A DNA stretch of 64,000 bases. Source: Nitrobacter sp051912485. GTDB lineage: Bacteria; Pseudomonadota; Alphaproteobacteria; Rhizobiales; Xanthobacteraceae. The stretch covers positions 3,472,001 through 3,536,000 of the forward strand of contig NZ_CP196822.1 of the NCBI RefSeq assembly GCF_051912485.1, written 5' to 3'. The position numbers and the translations under genes were made by a program. The notes below the pieces were generated by a model. That model had not been told where the DNA came from. It was given only the letters and a program-made list of their open reading frames with translations, and did not search any database. Below are positions 1 through 9,024 of the stretch, in pieces; positions within the stretch are counted from its first letter, which is position 1; the number at the start of each line of letters is the position of its first letter.

Positions 1-252
1 CATCAGCACGTCGATATCGCCTTCGAGCGCCATGTTCAGCGCACCGGAGGCACCGGCGCCGACCGCGATGCAGAGGATCGAAATGAAGCCCAGCACCGGA
101 TTAACATGGCCCGGCGCGATCATCAGCCCCACCAGCGCGGTGAAGATCACGAGCGACATCACCCGTGGCTTCAGCAGCGCAAAGTAATCGGCGACGCTCG
201 CCTCCGATATCCGGGGCGGTAGTTCGATGGCTTTTTGATCGACAACCGACAC
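1..252 (-). CDS. ctaB: Protoheme IX farnesyltransferase, N-terminal part (cut by window edge)
   Basis: CtaB is a membrane prenyltransferase that converts protoheme IX to heme O, the precursor of the heme A used by aa3 oxidase. Only the first 84 codons are present. The reading contains DYFALLKPRVMSLVIFTALV and then a GASGALNMALEGDID stretch, the start of the UbiA-type fold with its first membrane helices and the polar loop that leads to the first Asp-rich motif. I chose a GTG start at 252; a GTG three codons upstream is possible. It lies downstream of ctaD on the same strand, the usual oxidase gene order, so it is probably co-transcribed. The missing C-terminal part lies beyond base 1. Confidence 0.85.
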   Translation of the reverse strand, partial: MSVVDQKAIELPPRISEASVADYFALLKPRVMSLVIFTALVGLMIAPGHVNPVLGFISILCIAVGAGASGALNMALEGDIDVLM

Positions 253-263
253 GATACACACTC

Positions 264-354
264 GCTTTGTTGGGGTGCACGGCGCGTCAGGCGCGCCGCG
301 CACAGTTCGTTTTGTTGGGTGCGCGGCACACCCCAGGCGCGCCGCGCATAGTCA
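264..354. repeat. Imperfect direct duplication between ctaD and ctaB
   Basis: Two copies of a 40-45 base unit follow each other in the gap: each starts near TTTGTTGGG and ends in GGCGCGCCGCGCA. They differ by several substitutions and small indels. No gene is visible in this gap. Confidence 0.5.
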
Positions 355-363
355 CATGACCGC

Positions 364-1983
364 TTACTGCACCTTCGGCAGCGTTGCGAACTGGTGGAAC
401 GGCGGAGGCGACGACAACGTCCACTCCAGCGTGGTAGCGCCTTCACCCCACGGATTGTCGGCTGCCTGCTGCTTGCGCGAGAAGGCGTCGACCAGGCCGT
501 AGAGGAACACCAGGGCGCCGAGCCCCGCCATGAAGGCACCGTACGAGGAGATCTCGTTCCAGCCCGCGAACACGTCCGGATAGTCGACCGAGCGCCGCAT
601 CATGCCCTGCAGTCCGAGGAAGTGCTGCGGGAAGAACAGGACGTTGGCACCGATGAACATCAGCCAGAAGTGCAGCTTGGCGATGGTCTCGTTGTACATG
701 TAGCCGGAGATCTTCGGGAACCAGTAGTACCAGCCCGCGAAGATCGAGAACACTGCGGCAATGCCCATCACGTAGTGGAAGTGCGCGATGACGTAGTAGG
801 TCTCCTGCAGCACGCGATCGACGCCCGCATTGGCCAGCACCACGCCGGTCACGCCGCCAACCGTGAACAGGAAGATGAAGCCGAGTGCAAACAGCATCGG
901 CGCCTTGAACTCGATCGAACCGCCCCACATGGTGGCGATCCACGAGAACACCTTCACGCCGGTCGGCACCGCGATCACCATGGTTGCGGCGACGAAGTAA
1001 GCCTGCGCCGACGACACCATGCCGACCGTGTACATGTGGTGAGCCCACACCACGAAGCCGATGCCGCCAATCGCGACCATGGCATAGGCCATGCCGAGAT
1101 AACCGAAGATCGGCTTCTTCGAGAAGGTCGAGATCACATGGCTGATCATGCCGAAGCCAGGCAGAATCAGGATGTACACCTCAGGATGACCGAAGAACCA
1201 GAACAGATGCTGGAACAGCACCGGATCACCGCCACCGTCGGCAGCGAAGAACGTGGTGCCGAAGTTACGGTCGGTCAGAAGCATGGTGATCGCACCTGCC
1301 AGCACCGGCAGCGACAGCAGGAGCAGCCACACCGTGACCAGGATCGACCAGACGAACAGCGGCATCTTGTGCAGGGTCATGCCCGGCGCGCGCATGTTGA
1401 AGATCGTGGTGATGAAGTTGATCGCGCCGAGGATCGAGGAAGCACCGGCGAGATGGATCGAGAGGATCGCGAAATCCACCGATGGCCCCGGATGGCCGCT
1501 CGTCGACAGCGGCGCATACAGCGTCCACCCCGTGCCCGCACCGAGAGCGCCCGGCTCGCCTTCCACCATCGTCGACAGCAGCAGCAGCGCAAACGCCGCC
1601 GGCAGCAGCCAGAACGAGATGTTGTTCATGCGCGGAAACGCCATGTCAGGCGCCCCGATCATCAGCGGCACGAACCAGTTGCCGAAACCGCCGATCATCG
1701 CAGGCATCACCATGAAGAAGATCATGATCAGGCCGTGCGAGGTCACAAATACGTTGTACTCGTGAGCAGGATGGAAAACCTGCACGCCGGGATACATCAG
1801 TTCCGCCCGGATGCCCATCGACATCAAGCCGCCGATGATCCCCGCAACGATAGCGAACACCAGGTACATGGTACCGATGTCCTTGTGATTGGTCGAATAC
1901 GCAAAGCGCCGCCACCCGGTCGGGTGGTGCGCATGGTCGTCGTGGTCGTCGTGGTCGTGAGCATGTGCTGCGGATGTTGCCAT
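364..1983 (-). CDS. ctaD: Cytochrome c oxidase subunit I (aa3 type)
   Basis: Catalytic heme-copper subunit of the terminal oxidase in the inner membrane; it reduces O2 to water and pumps protons. The 539 residues are normal for the family. The signature HPEVYILILPGFGMISHV (CuB histidine and the His-Tyr crosslink region) lies around residue 265. AHHMYTVGM follows, and HFHYVMG with the heme a/a3 histidine ligands lies near residue 400. About twelve hydrophobic helices are evident. The N-terminus carries a His/Asp-rich stretch (HAHDHDDHDDHAHH), common in rhizobial subunit I. A small gap follows ctaC upstream, so ctaC-ctaD-ctaB reads as one operon. The ATG at 1983 has an AGGA about ten bases upstream. 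Confidence 0.97.
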   Translation of the reverse strand: MATSAAHAHDHDDHDDHAHHPTGWRRFAYSTNHKDIGTMYLVFAIVAGIIGGLMSMGIRAELMYPGVQVFHPAHEYNVFVTSHGLIMIFFMVMPAMIGGFGNWFVPLMIGAPDMAFPRMNNISFWLLPAAFALLLLSTMVEGEPGALGAGTGWTLYAPLSTSGHPGPSVDFAILSIHLAGASSILGAINFITTIFNMRAPGMTLHKMPLFVWSILVTVWLLLLSLPVLAGAITMLLTDRNFGTTFFAADGGGDPVLFQHLFWFFGHPEVYILILPGFGMISHVISTFSKKPIFGYLGMAYAMVAIGGIGFVVWAHHMYTVGMVSSAQAYFVAATMVIAVPTGVKVFSWIATMWGGSIEFKAPMLFALGFIFLFTVGGVTGVVLANAGVDRVLQETYYVIAHFHYVMGIAAVFSIFAGWYYWFPKISGYMYNETIAKLHFWLMFIGANVLFFPQHFLGLQGMMRRSVDYPDVFAGWNEISSYGAFMAGLGALVFLYGLVDAFSRKQQAADNPWGEGATTLEWTLSSPPPFHQFATLPKVQ

Positions 1984-2043
1984 TGTCTAATCCTGTCTTT
2001 CGTCCCTTGAAGTCCTTCGAACCTTAGAGGCTGTCGCTCTCGC

Positions 2044-2898
2044 CTAGCGCATCGCGTCGGCAGCTGACGCCACCGCGTTCTCCGGGTTCGAAGCAAACTT
2101 CTTCTTCGCGGTCTCAACCCAGGCCGTAAAATCCTGATCGCTCACAACCCGAACCGCGATCGGCATGAAGGCGTGATCCCGGCCGCACAGCTCCGAGCAC
2201 TGGCCGTAGAACATGCCAAGCTTGGTGGCCTTGAACCAGGTCTCGTTGAGACGACCCGGGATCGCATCCACCTTGATGCCGAACGCCTGAACTCCAAACG
2301 AATGAATGACATCGGTCCCGGTCACTTCCACCCGAACCACCTTGTTCACCGGAACAACCAGCTCGTTGTCGACCGCCAGCATCCGCGGCTTCTTGTCCTG
2401 CGCAATCAGCGAGTCAAACTCGATCTTGCCGTTGTCCGGATAGGTGTAGGTCCAGTACCACTGCTTGCCGGTCGCCTTCACCGTCAGGTCAGCCTTCGGA
2501 AGGTCAAGCTCTTGGAACAGCAGCCGGAACGACGGTATCGCAATGCCGACCAGGATCAGAACCGGGATAATCGTCCACGCAACCTCGATCATGGTGTTGT
2601 GGGTCGTCTTCGACGGTACCGGATTGGCGCGCGCGTTGAACCGCAACATCGCTATCACCATCAGCGCCGTCACAAACAGCGTGATAACCGTGATCACGAT
2701 CAGAAGCCCGCTGTGCATCTTCTCGATGCTGTCCATCACAGGCGACGCAGAGCCCGCAAAATCAATCCCCCAGGGCTGCGGACCTACCTCCTCGGCAGAA
2801 ACCGATCCACAACCAGCAGCCAAAGCCGCTGCCCCAAACGCCATTCCCAGAAACCGGCGGCCAAACCGGCGGCCATACAGGCCATTCGACATCTTCAT
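2044..2898 (-). CDS. ctaC: Cytochrome c oxidase subunit II (CuA subunit)
   Basis: Accepts electrons from cytochrome c through its periplasmic CuA centre and passes them to subunit I. The CuA motif GQCSELCGRDHAFM (Cys-x3-Cys-x3-His-x2-Met) is intact near residues 228-241, and the aromatic patch QWYWTYTYP precedes it. After a signal sequence ending near SAEE there are two membrane helices, then the cupredoxin domain. I chose the ATG at 2898 because AAGGAG sits ten bases before it; an in-frame ATG at 2919 lies upstream of that ribosome site and is less likely. First gene of the ctaC-ctaD-ctaB operon. Confidence 0.96.
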   Translation of the reverse strand: MKMSNGLYGRRFGRRFLGMAFGAAALAAGCGSVSAEEVGPQPWGIDFAGSASPVMDSIEKMHSGLLIVITVITLFVTALMVIAMLRFNARANPVPSKTTHNTMIEVAWTIIPVLILVGIAIPSFRLLFQELDLPKADLTVKATGKQWYWTYTYPDNGKIEFDSLIAQDKKPRMLAVDNELVVPVNKVVRVEVTGTDVIHSFGVQAFGIKVDAIPGRLNETWFKATKLGMFYGQCSELCGRDHAFMPIAVRVVSDQDFTAWVETAKKKFASNPENAVASAADAMR

Positions 2899-3401
2899 GC
2901 CGCTCGCGCTCCTTGTCATAAATAAACCCTAAACGAATCCCCTAAGCAGTTCCCGCCGGCGGCAGTCTGCTGGTCGATATGACGCTTCCCTGCGAACAGC
3001 CTGTGGGGCTGTTTGGCTAGAATGCGTCCAAAGCCGGTCCTCTCAAACCATAATTTGTCGCACCCCGCAAGGACCAAGGACAGTCGCTGAGCGATGTCTT
3101 TGCAACCGCGGTCCGGCGCATTTGCTGACAAAGGTGCATTTGCCGACAAAACAGAGCGCAAACGCGTCTTTTGCGGCTGGACGCCGCTTGACAGGGGGAT
3201 TGTCCGATGTAGGCACAGGCGGGCTGCTTCATAGATTCGGCTGCCGGTCTGGGCTGCCCCCGGGGGTCGGGCCGCCTTCAAGGCGCCGTCATTGCCCATC
3301 AGGCCAGCGCCGGACCAGTTGGCCCAAGTATGGCACGCGAGAGCAGGGGATCGAGCCGGATGGGGCCTTCGAAACAGTATACCGGACCCGCGTCGGGCCG
3401 C
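2899..3401. promoter_or_regulatory. Divergent control region between ctaC and the IalB-like gene, with two TTTG-N4-CAAA dyads
   Basis: No convincing gene is visible in these roughly 500 bases. Two near-identical 15-mers, GCATTTGCTGACAAA (3118-3132) and GCATTTGCCGACAAA (3136-3150), lie 18 bases apart. Each contains the small dyad TTTG-N4-CAAA. A TTGACA at 3188-3193 on the plus strand could be a -35 box, but no good -10 box follows at the right distance. The position suggests operators for one or both divergent genes; the binding protein is unknown. Confidence 0.4.
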
Positions 3402-3920
3402 ATGATCATGGCGAGGCGGCCGGCAAGCCGCGCGCTAATGGGCTGGGTCGCCGCCATTCTCGTTCTGGGGTTTGCCGGCGCGGCCAACGCCCAGGGGGCC
3501 GTCAAATCGGTCCATGGCGACTGGCAAATCCGCTGTGACACCCCGCCCGGCGCCAAAGCCGAGCAATGCGCATTGATCCAGAGCGTGGTGGCGGAGGACC
3601 GCTCCAACGCCGGCCTCACCGTGATCGTGCTTAAAACCGCCGACCAGAAAAGCCGGCTGATGCGGGTGGTGGCGCCGCTCGGCGTGCTGCTACCTTCCGG
3701 CCTCGGCTTGAAACTGGACAACGTCGACGTCGGCCGCGCCGGGTTCGTGCGCTGCCTACCCAACGGCTGCGTCGCCGAGGTCGTGCTCGACGACAAACTG
3801 CTGGGGCAGTTGCGCAGCGCAAAGACGGCGACTTTCATCATCTTCGAAACGCCCGAGGAAGGCATCGGCTTCCCGCTCAGCCTGAACGGATTGGGCGAAG
3901 GTTACGACAAGCTGCCGTAG
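3402..3920 (+). CDS. Invasion-associated locus B (IalB) family secreted protein
   Basis: Small periplasmic or surface protein of the IalB family, named after a Bartonella protein linked to erythrocyte entry; its role in soil alphaproteobacteria is not settled. The N-terminus has basic residues, a hydrophobic core (VAAILVLGFAGAANA) and an Ala-x-Ala type cleavage site before QGA. The mature part begins VHGDWQIRCD, the usual IalB opening, and has the paired cysteines seen in the family (CD...CALIQ and C...GC). The same frame opens at 3330, but that would put 24 residues before the signal peptide, so I prefer 3402. It is transcribed away from the oxidase operon. Confidence 0.85.
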   Translation: MIMARRPASRALMGWVAAILVLGFAGAANAQGAVKSVHGDWQIRCDTPPGAKAEQCALIQSVVAEDRSNAGLTVIVLKTADQKSRLMRVVAPLGVLLPSGLGLKLDNVDVGRAGFVRCLPNGCVAEVVLDDKLLGQLRSAKTATFIIFETPEEGIGFPLSLNGLGEGYDKLP

Positions 3921-4035
3921 CGGAATGAAGGTTTGGAAAGAACCTCCCTTTTCGCGGCCATCATACCTATCTTGAACCTTGACCGCTTCGGACGACACGG
4001 AACGGCCGCATATCCGCGTTGAACTTGGAGTCCGC

Positions 4036-5463
4036 ATGACCAGTCCCGCCACCACGCCCCTGCTCGACCGTGCCAATCTCGACCGCGATACCGTGCGCAA
4101 CGAAATGGCGCGGGGCCTCAAAGGCGCGGACGACGGCGAATTGTTTCTCGAATACAGCCAGAGCGAAGCGCTGATGTTCGACAACGGCCGGCTCAAGCAG
4201 GCGACCTACGATACCTCGCAAGGCTTCGGGCTTCGCGCCGTCAAGGGCGACGCTGTCGGCTACGCCCATTCGTCCGACGTTTCGCTGCCCGCGCTGATCC
4301 GCGCCGCCGATGCCGTTGGCGCCGTGCGCGGCGGCTATCACGGGACCTTCGCGGCGGCTCCCTCCCATACCAACGTACGGCTGTACGGCGACGACAATCC
4401 GCTCGACGGCCTCGGCTTCGAGACCAAGGTCAAGCTGCTTGCCGAAATCAACGCCTACGTGCGCGACAAGGATCCGCGGGTGCGTCAGGTGTCCGTCAGC
4501 CTCGGCGCGACGTGGCAGGTCGTTGAAATCATGCGGCCGGACGGCGAAAGCTATCGCGATATCCGTCCGCTGGTGCGGGTGAACATTTCCGTCGTCGCCG
4601 GACAAGGCGACCGCCAGGAAACCGGCAGCCAAGGCTATGGCGGGCGCGAGGGCTATGCTCGCTTCATCGAGACCAAGGCATGGCGGTCAGCCGCAGACGG
4701 CGCGATCCGTCAGGCAATGATCAATCTGGAATCGGTGCCAGCGCCCGCCGGCGAAATGGACGTGGTGCTTGGACCGGGCTGGCCCGGCGTGATGCTGCAT
4801 GAAGCGGTGGGGCACGGCCTCGAAGGCGACTTCAACCGCAAGAAAACCTCGGCGTTTGCAGGACTGATGGGTCTGCAGGTAGCGGCCAAAGGCGTCACTG
4901 TGGTCGACGACGGCACCATTTCCGCGCGGCGCGGTTCGCTTTCAATCGATGACGAGGGCACACCGACCAACCGCACCGTGCTGATCGAGGACGGCATCCT
5001 GGTCGGCTACATGCAGGATCGTCAGAACGCGCGGCTGATGGGGATGAAACCGACCGGCAACGGCCGCCGCCAGGATTATGCTCATGTGCCGATGCCACGC
5101 ATGACCAACACCTACATGCCGGCAGGTGATCGCGACCCGGCCGAAATTCTGGCGTCGGTGAAGAACGGAGTCTACGCGGCGAATTTCGGCGGCGGCCAGG
5201 TCGACATCACCTCGGGCAAATACGTCTTCCAGTGCACCGAGGCCTACAAGATCGAGAACGGCAAGATCGGCGCGCCGCTGAAGGGCGCGATGCTGATCGG
5301 CAACGGGCCGACCGACCTGCATCGCATCACGATGATCGGCAACGATGTCGCGCTCGACGACGGCATCGGCACCTGCGGCAAGAACGGCCAGGGCGTGCCG
5401 GTCGGCGTCGGCCAGCCGACACTGCGAATGGAACGGATCACGGTCGGAGGAACGGGCGGATGA
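4036..5463 (+). CDS. tldD: Metalloprotease TldD
   Basis: Catalytic half of the TldD/TldE(PmbA) metalloprotease, which in other bacteria trims peptide leaders (microcin B17) and degrades CcdA. The HExxxH zinc motif HEAVGHGLEGD is at residues 255-265, and the conserved C-terminal glycine-rich segment GKNGQGVPVGVGQPT is present. Length (475 aa) is typical. The ATG at 4036 has TTGGAG seven bases upstream; the frame opens earlier but without a good site. The stop overlaps the lepB start (ATGA at 5460), so the two are translationally coupled. No tldE is in view. Confidence 0.95.
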   Translation: MTSPATTPLLDRANLDRDTVRNEMARGLKGADDGELFLEYSQSEALMFDNGRLKQATYDTSQGFGLRAVKGDAVGYAHSSDVSLPALIRAADAVGAVRGGYHGTFAAAPSHTNVRLYGDDNPLDGLGFETKVKLLAEINAYVRDKDPRVRQVSVSLGATWQVVEIMRPDGESYRDIRPLVRVNISVVAGQGDRQETGSQGYGGREGYARFIETKAWRSAADGAIRQAMINLESVPAPAGEMDVVLGPGWPGVMLHEAVGHGLEGDFNRKKTSAFAGLMGLQVAAKGVTVVDDGTISARRGSLSIDDEGTPTNRTVLIEDGILVGYMQDRQNARLMGMKPTGNGRRQDYAHVPMPRMTNTYMPAGDRDPAEILASVKNGVYAANFGGGQVDITSGKYVFQCTEAYKIENGKIGAPLKGAMLIGNGPTDLHRITMIGNDVALDDGIGTCGKNGQGVPVGVGQPTLRMERITVGGTGG

Positions 5464-6230
5464 GTACGGACTCGTCGGCACTACGTTCGATGGTCCGCCG
5501 CTGGGGCGGACAGATCGTCCAGATCGGGGCGATCGTGTTAGTGGTCCTGCTCGCCAAGGGCGCCCTTGCCGAGCCGTTCTATGTGCCGTCGGCGTCGATG
5601 GAGCCGACGCTTTTGATCGGCGACGCGCTGCTGGCGTCGAAATACCCCTACGGCTACAGCACCGCCTCGATGCCGATTCATGTCTCGTTTCCCGAGACAT
5701 CGCGCGTTTTCGGAGATCTGCCAAAACGCGGTGACGTCGTGGTCTTCCGTTGGCCCGGCGATCGCTCGCAGGTCTGGGTGAAGCGCGTCATCGGCCTGCC
5801 TGGCGATCGTATCGAGATGCGCGGCGGTCAGGTCTGGATCAACGGACAGGCGGTAGCGCTGAAAGCGGATGGCCTCGGCGAAGCCGAGGACGACAGCGGT
5901 TCCAGCGAGCCCGCGCACCGTTACGTGGAAACGCTACCGGGCGGCATCTCGCATACCATTTTCAAGATTCACGACAACGGCCGCCTCGACAACACGGCGG
6001 AGGTGACAGTACCGCCGGGCCAGCTATTCGTGATGGGCGACAACCGCGACAACTCCGCGGACAGCCGCGTGCCTGTCCGCCAGGGCGGCGTCGGCCTGCT
6101 TTCGACCGACAACCTGGTCGGCCGGGTCGATGCGATCGTCGGCTCATGGGATTTGGGCATCCGCAGCCAACCGGTCTGGACCTGGCTCTCGGGCTTCCGC
6201 CTCGCGCGGTTTTTCACGGCGGTGCATTAG
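5460..6230 (+). CDS. lepB: Signal peptidase I
   Basis: Membrane serine protease that removes signal peptides from exported proteins on the periplasmic side. One N-terminal membrane helix (about residues 19-37) is followed by box B PSASMEPT with the nucleophile Ser46, then VKRVIGLPGD with the general-base Lys108, and box E FVMGDNRDNSADSR. The 256 residues fit the family. It starts at the ATGA overlap with tldD. The TAG stop codon is part of a palindromic repeat that begins there. Confidence 0.96.
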   Translation: MSTDSSALRSMVRRWGGQIVQIGAIVLVVLLAKGALAEPFYVPSASMEPTLLIGDALLASKYPYGYSTASMPIHVSFPETSRVFGDLPKRGDVVVFRWPGDRSQVWVKRVIGLPGDRIEMRGGQVWINGQAVALKADGLGEAEDDSGSSEPAHRYVETLPGGISHTIFKIHDNGRLDNTAEVTVPPGQLFVMGDNRDNSADSRVPVRQGGVGLLSTDNLVGRVDAIVGSWDLGIRSQPVWTWLSGFRLARFFTAVH

Positions 6231-6271
6231 AGCGGGATGAGGAAAAGTGCGTAGCGGTTTTCCGCCCGGCG
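6229..6271 (+). repeat. Palindromic repeat, family A (truncated), starting in the lepB stop codon
   Basis: Begins TAGAGCGGGATGAGGAAAAG and continues GTGCGTAGCGGTTTTCC, an inner GGAAAA/TTTTCC dyad. The expected right arm (a CATCCCGCTCT complement) is missing. Same architecture as the repeats at 33140 and 47439. Confidence 0.6.
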
Positions 6272-6283
6272 CGCGACCGGCCT

Positions 6284-6904
6284 CTATCGCACGACCCCGG
6301 ATGTAAAGCCCGGTCTGCGGTGCGGCGGCTTGATTTCCTTTTTGAGGAAGCATCGCCCGGCCTTGCCGGCATAGCCCGGCCGCGCATAGGTCCACGCCCG
6401 GCACTTGGTATCGGCATCGCACGCATGCCGGCAGACCTGATCGGCGTCGGCTCGTTCATCCTTCTTGATTTCGAAGCCGCGATAATCGCCACCCGAGCGA
6501 TCAGTCGAGGTTTCGACCGGGCCGATCCGCCGCTCGATCACGCCCGCTCCACGCACGCCGGATACGCAACACGGATTCGCGACCCGTGGCGGGACGGCAT
6601 TCTTGAGCCAGCAGACCGCAATCTCCGACCGCTCGTTGGGATAGCTGAAGCTCCAGGCGCGGCAATGGCGGTCGCGCTCGCAGGCCAGCGCGCAGTCGGC
6701 CGGGTCGCCCGACCGCAGCGACATTCGCTGATAGTCGGCGCCCGGTCGATCGAAATTGGTCTGGGCATGCGCCGGCCGCGACAGAAGAAGGACCATCGAC
6801 GACAGCGCGGTCAGCAGGATCAGGCCGACTTTCAATGCATGGATTTTCAACACAGGCCGCAAAACAGGGTATCCCGGACAAGGAAGAGCGCGGACAGGGC
6901 TCAT
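6284..6904 (-). CDS. Secreted protein with two PAN/apple-like domains
   Basis: A 206-residue protein with an N-terminal export signal (hydrophobic run before SRPAHAQ). Two cysteine-rich PAN-type modules follow, each with the pattern D-x-x-G-x-D-Y ... C-x-x-x-C ... C-R-A-W: first FDRPGADY to CRAWSFSYP, then TDRSGGDY to CRAWTYARPG. PAN modules bind proteins or carbohydrates; the ligand here is unknown. The ATG at 6904 has AGGTGG about nine bases upstream. The same frame runs back into gshA, but that part is a shadow. Probably a free-standing gene downstream of gshA on the same strand. Confidence 0.85.
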   Translation of the reverse strand: MSPVRALPCPGYPVLRPVLKIHALKVGLILLTALSSMVLLLSRPAHAQTNFDRPGADYQRMSLRSGDPADCALACERDRHCRAWSFSYPNERSEIAVCWLKNAVPPRVANPCCVSGVRGAGVIERRIGPVETSTDRSGGDYRGFEIKKDERADADQVCRHACDADTKCRAWTYARPGYAGKAGRCFLKKEIKPPHRRPGFTSGVVR

Positions 6905-7028
6905 TAAATCGCCACCTTGATGTATGGTGGATGAACGAGCGGCCGCGAACCGGGCGCCGATCAACCCGCTGACCCAAAGCCGGACGTGACTCGACCTACC
7001 GTCAGCCTTTTCCACTCGAGACGAGCGT

Positions 7029-8399
7029 TCAGAAAGCGTATTCGCTGTAGGCCGGCTCCACCGATCCTGCCCATGCGCCGTTAAATTTCTCCAGCATCTC
7101 CTCGGCGGGTGAGCGGCCTGAATCCAGAATACGATCGAGCGGCTCCAAATGCCGCGACTCGTCGCGGCCGAGATGATCGACATGGCCGCGCCGGCGCAAG
7201 CCCGTATGCGCCAGCACCAGGCATTCCTTGGCGATTTCGAACAGGTAGCGATCCCTGATCCGCGCCTTGAAACCCATCCGCGAGACGTCATCGCGCAGCG
7301 CCTGGCGTTCCTGCGCATTCCAGCGCTTCACGATGTCCCAGGCTGCATCAAGGCTGGCGTTGTCGTAGAGCAGTCCGACCCAGAACGCCGGAAGCGCGGG
7401 CAGGCGTCCCCACGGCACGCCGTCGGCGCCGCGCATTTCCAGATAGCGCTTCAGCCGCACCTCGGGGAAAATCGTCGACAGATGATTGGCCCAGTCCGAC
7501 AAGGTCGGCCGCTCGCCGGGAATGGCCTTGTTCTGGCCATCGAAAAAATCGCGGAACGACGAGCCGGACACGTCGATATAATTCTCGCCCCGCTTGACGA
7601 AATACATGGGAACGTCGAGCGCGTAGTCGACCCAGCGTTCGAATCCCATACCGTCTTCAAATGCCCAGGGAATCATGCCGGCGCGGGCGTTGTCCGTGTC
7701 GCGCCAGATTTCCGAACGGAACGACAGGAAGCCGTTCGGCTTGCCTTCGGTGAACGGAGAATTTGCAAACAGCGCCGTCGCGACCGGCTGCAACGCCACC
7801 GAGACCCGCAGCTTCTTGACCATGTCGGCTTCGGACGAGAAGTCGAGATTGGTCTGCACCGTGCAGGTCCGGAACATCATGTCGAGACCGTAGCTGCCGA
7901 CCTTCGGCATGTAGCCGCGCATGATCCTGTAGCGACCCTTTGGCATCATCGGAATCTGCGCCCGCGACCACGACGGCGTCATGCCAAGGCCGAGGAATCC
8001 GATGCCGAGCGGTGTCGCGATCTCCTTGACCTGCGCCAGATGCGCGGCAAGCTCCGACTGGGTCTGATGCACCGTTTCGACCGGCGCGCCCGACAACTCG
8101 AACTGCCCCCCCGGCTCTAGCGAAATCGCACCGCCGCCGGTGACGTCATGAAGACCGATGATATTGCCTTGCTCCATGATCGGCTCCCAGCCGAGCAGGA
8201 GCTGCATACCCTGGAGCAATGCGCCGATGCCGTGCGATCCTTCATACGGCACGGGGTCGTGGCCTTGAAGCGTGAACGGAGTTTTTTCGTGCTCGGTGCC
8301 GATGCGGAATTCAGATGCCGGCTTTACGCCCGCTTCCAGCCACGCCACGAGTTCGTCGCGTGATTGCAGCGGCGTCATATCGATCTGGTCACGCGCCAT
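7029..8399 (-). CDS. gshA: Glutamate-cysteine ligase
   Basis: ATP-dependent ligase making gamma-glutamylcysteine, the first step of glutathione synthesis, in the cytoplasm. It belongs to the type shared by alphaproteobacteria and plants. Recognisable stretches are FRIGTEHEKTPF near the N-terminus, a GGQFELSGAP motif, an MFRTCTVQTNLDFSSE segment, and YLEMRGADGVPWGRLPALPA. About 456 residues, as expected. I chose the ATG at 8399; an earlier in-frame ATG at 8474 would add an unconserved basic tail. A MarR regulator gene follows upstream on the same strand. Confidence 0.95.
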   Translation of the reverse strand: MARDQIDMTPLQSRDELVAWLEAGVKPASEFRIGTEHEKTPFTLQGHDPVPYEGSHGIGALLQGMQLLLGWEPIMEQGNIIGLHDVTGGGAISLEPGGQFELSGAPVETVHQTQSELAAHLAQVKEIATPLGIGFLGLGMTPSWSRAQIPMMPKGRYRIMRGYMPKVGSYGLDMMFRTCTVQTNLDFSSEADMVKKLRVSVALQPVATALFANSPFTEGKPNGFLSFRSEIWRDTDNARAGMIPWAFEDGMGFERWVDYALDVPMYFVKRGENYIDVSGSSFRDFFDGQNKAIPGERPTLSDWANHLSTIFPEVRLKRYLEMRGADGVPWGRLPALPAFWVGLLYDNASLDAAWDIVKRWNAQERQALRDDVSRMGFKARIRDRYLFEIAKECLVLAHTGLRRRGHVDHLGRDESRHLEPLDRILDSGRSPAEEMLEKFNGAWAGSVEPAYSEYAF

Positions 8400-8495
8400 G
8401 ACAAATCCGGGTGTCGGGCGTTTCGATCGAACGCACGCGGTAGCGGTAAAGAATGTGAGCCGCATGGCCCGCAATCGCGAAAGGCGAGAGAGACA

Positions 8496-8984
8496 TCATC
8501 GCGTGGACGCACCGTCTCTGACAGCAAGCGCCTGAGCCTCATTGCAGGAACAGCCGAGCCGGTCAAGCAGTCCGCAAAGCTTTGCGGCGTCGGCGTCGGA
8601 GAGTTTGGAGCCGACATGCTTTTCGATCGCCGCCGAATAGGCCTGCCACATCTTTTTCTGCAACTCGCGCCCGGCGTCGGTGATCTCGACGAACTGACCA
8701 CGCTTGTCGGCCTTGCATTCGCGCCTCACCGCCAACCCTTCGTCCACCAGCCGGTCGACCAGGCGCGAGGTCGCGTATTGCGGCAGCAGCATCTGCTTTT
8801 CCAGTTCGACTGGCCGCAGCTCGCCTGCCGGCGAGCGCGACAGTTCGAACAGCGCGTCATACCAGGCCAGCGGCGGAAAACCGGCCTTCTTCAACTCATG
8901 CTCCACCGCATCGAGCACCCGGCTCTGCACGCGCATCAGGCGGATCCAGGCGGCGGCCGCCTCGGTCGACGGTTTGCGTCTCAT
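8496..8984 (-). CDS. MarR family transcriptional regulator
   Basis: A 162-residue winged-helix repressor of the MarR family. The recognition region LLPQYATSRLVDRLVDEGLA and the wing RRECKADKRGQFVEITDAG are clear. Two cysteines (CSC) near the C-terminus could act in sensing, but that is a guess. MarR proteins usually repress their own promoter and bind palindromes; a perfect 14-base palindrome lies 41-54 bases upstream of this start. It is transcribed toward gshA (gap of about 100 bases), so the two may share a transcript. The effector is unknown. Confidence 0.9.
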   Translation of the reverse strand: MRRKPSTEAAAAWIRLMRVQSRVLDAVEHELKKAGFPPLAWYDALFELSRSPAGELRPVELEKQMLLPQYATSRLVDRLVDEGLAVRRECKADKRGQFVEITDAGRELQKKMWQAYSAAIEKHVGSKLSDADAAKLCGLLDRLGCSCNEAQALAVRDGASTR

Positions 8985-9024
8985 CGCGAAGTCCCCATGT
9001 CCCCGCTGGCAGCTTACCGCATTC

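Noticed and set aside
394..2010. A 538-codon open frame opposite ctaD
   Set aside because: Antisense shadow of a high-GC gene: rich in Arg/His/Asp/Glu, with no domain or ribosome site, while ctaD is certain.
2916..3299. A 127-codon minus frame in the ctaC upstream gap
   Set aside because: No family features, no good ribosome site, and it covers the likely control sites.
6905..7318. N-terminal extension of the PAN-domain frame into gshA
   Set aside because: The extension is a frame shadow of gshA; the signal peptide and ribosome site fit the start at 6904.
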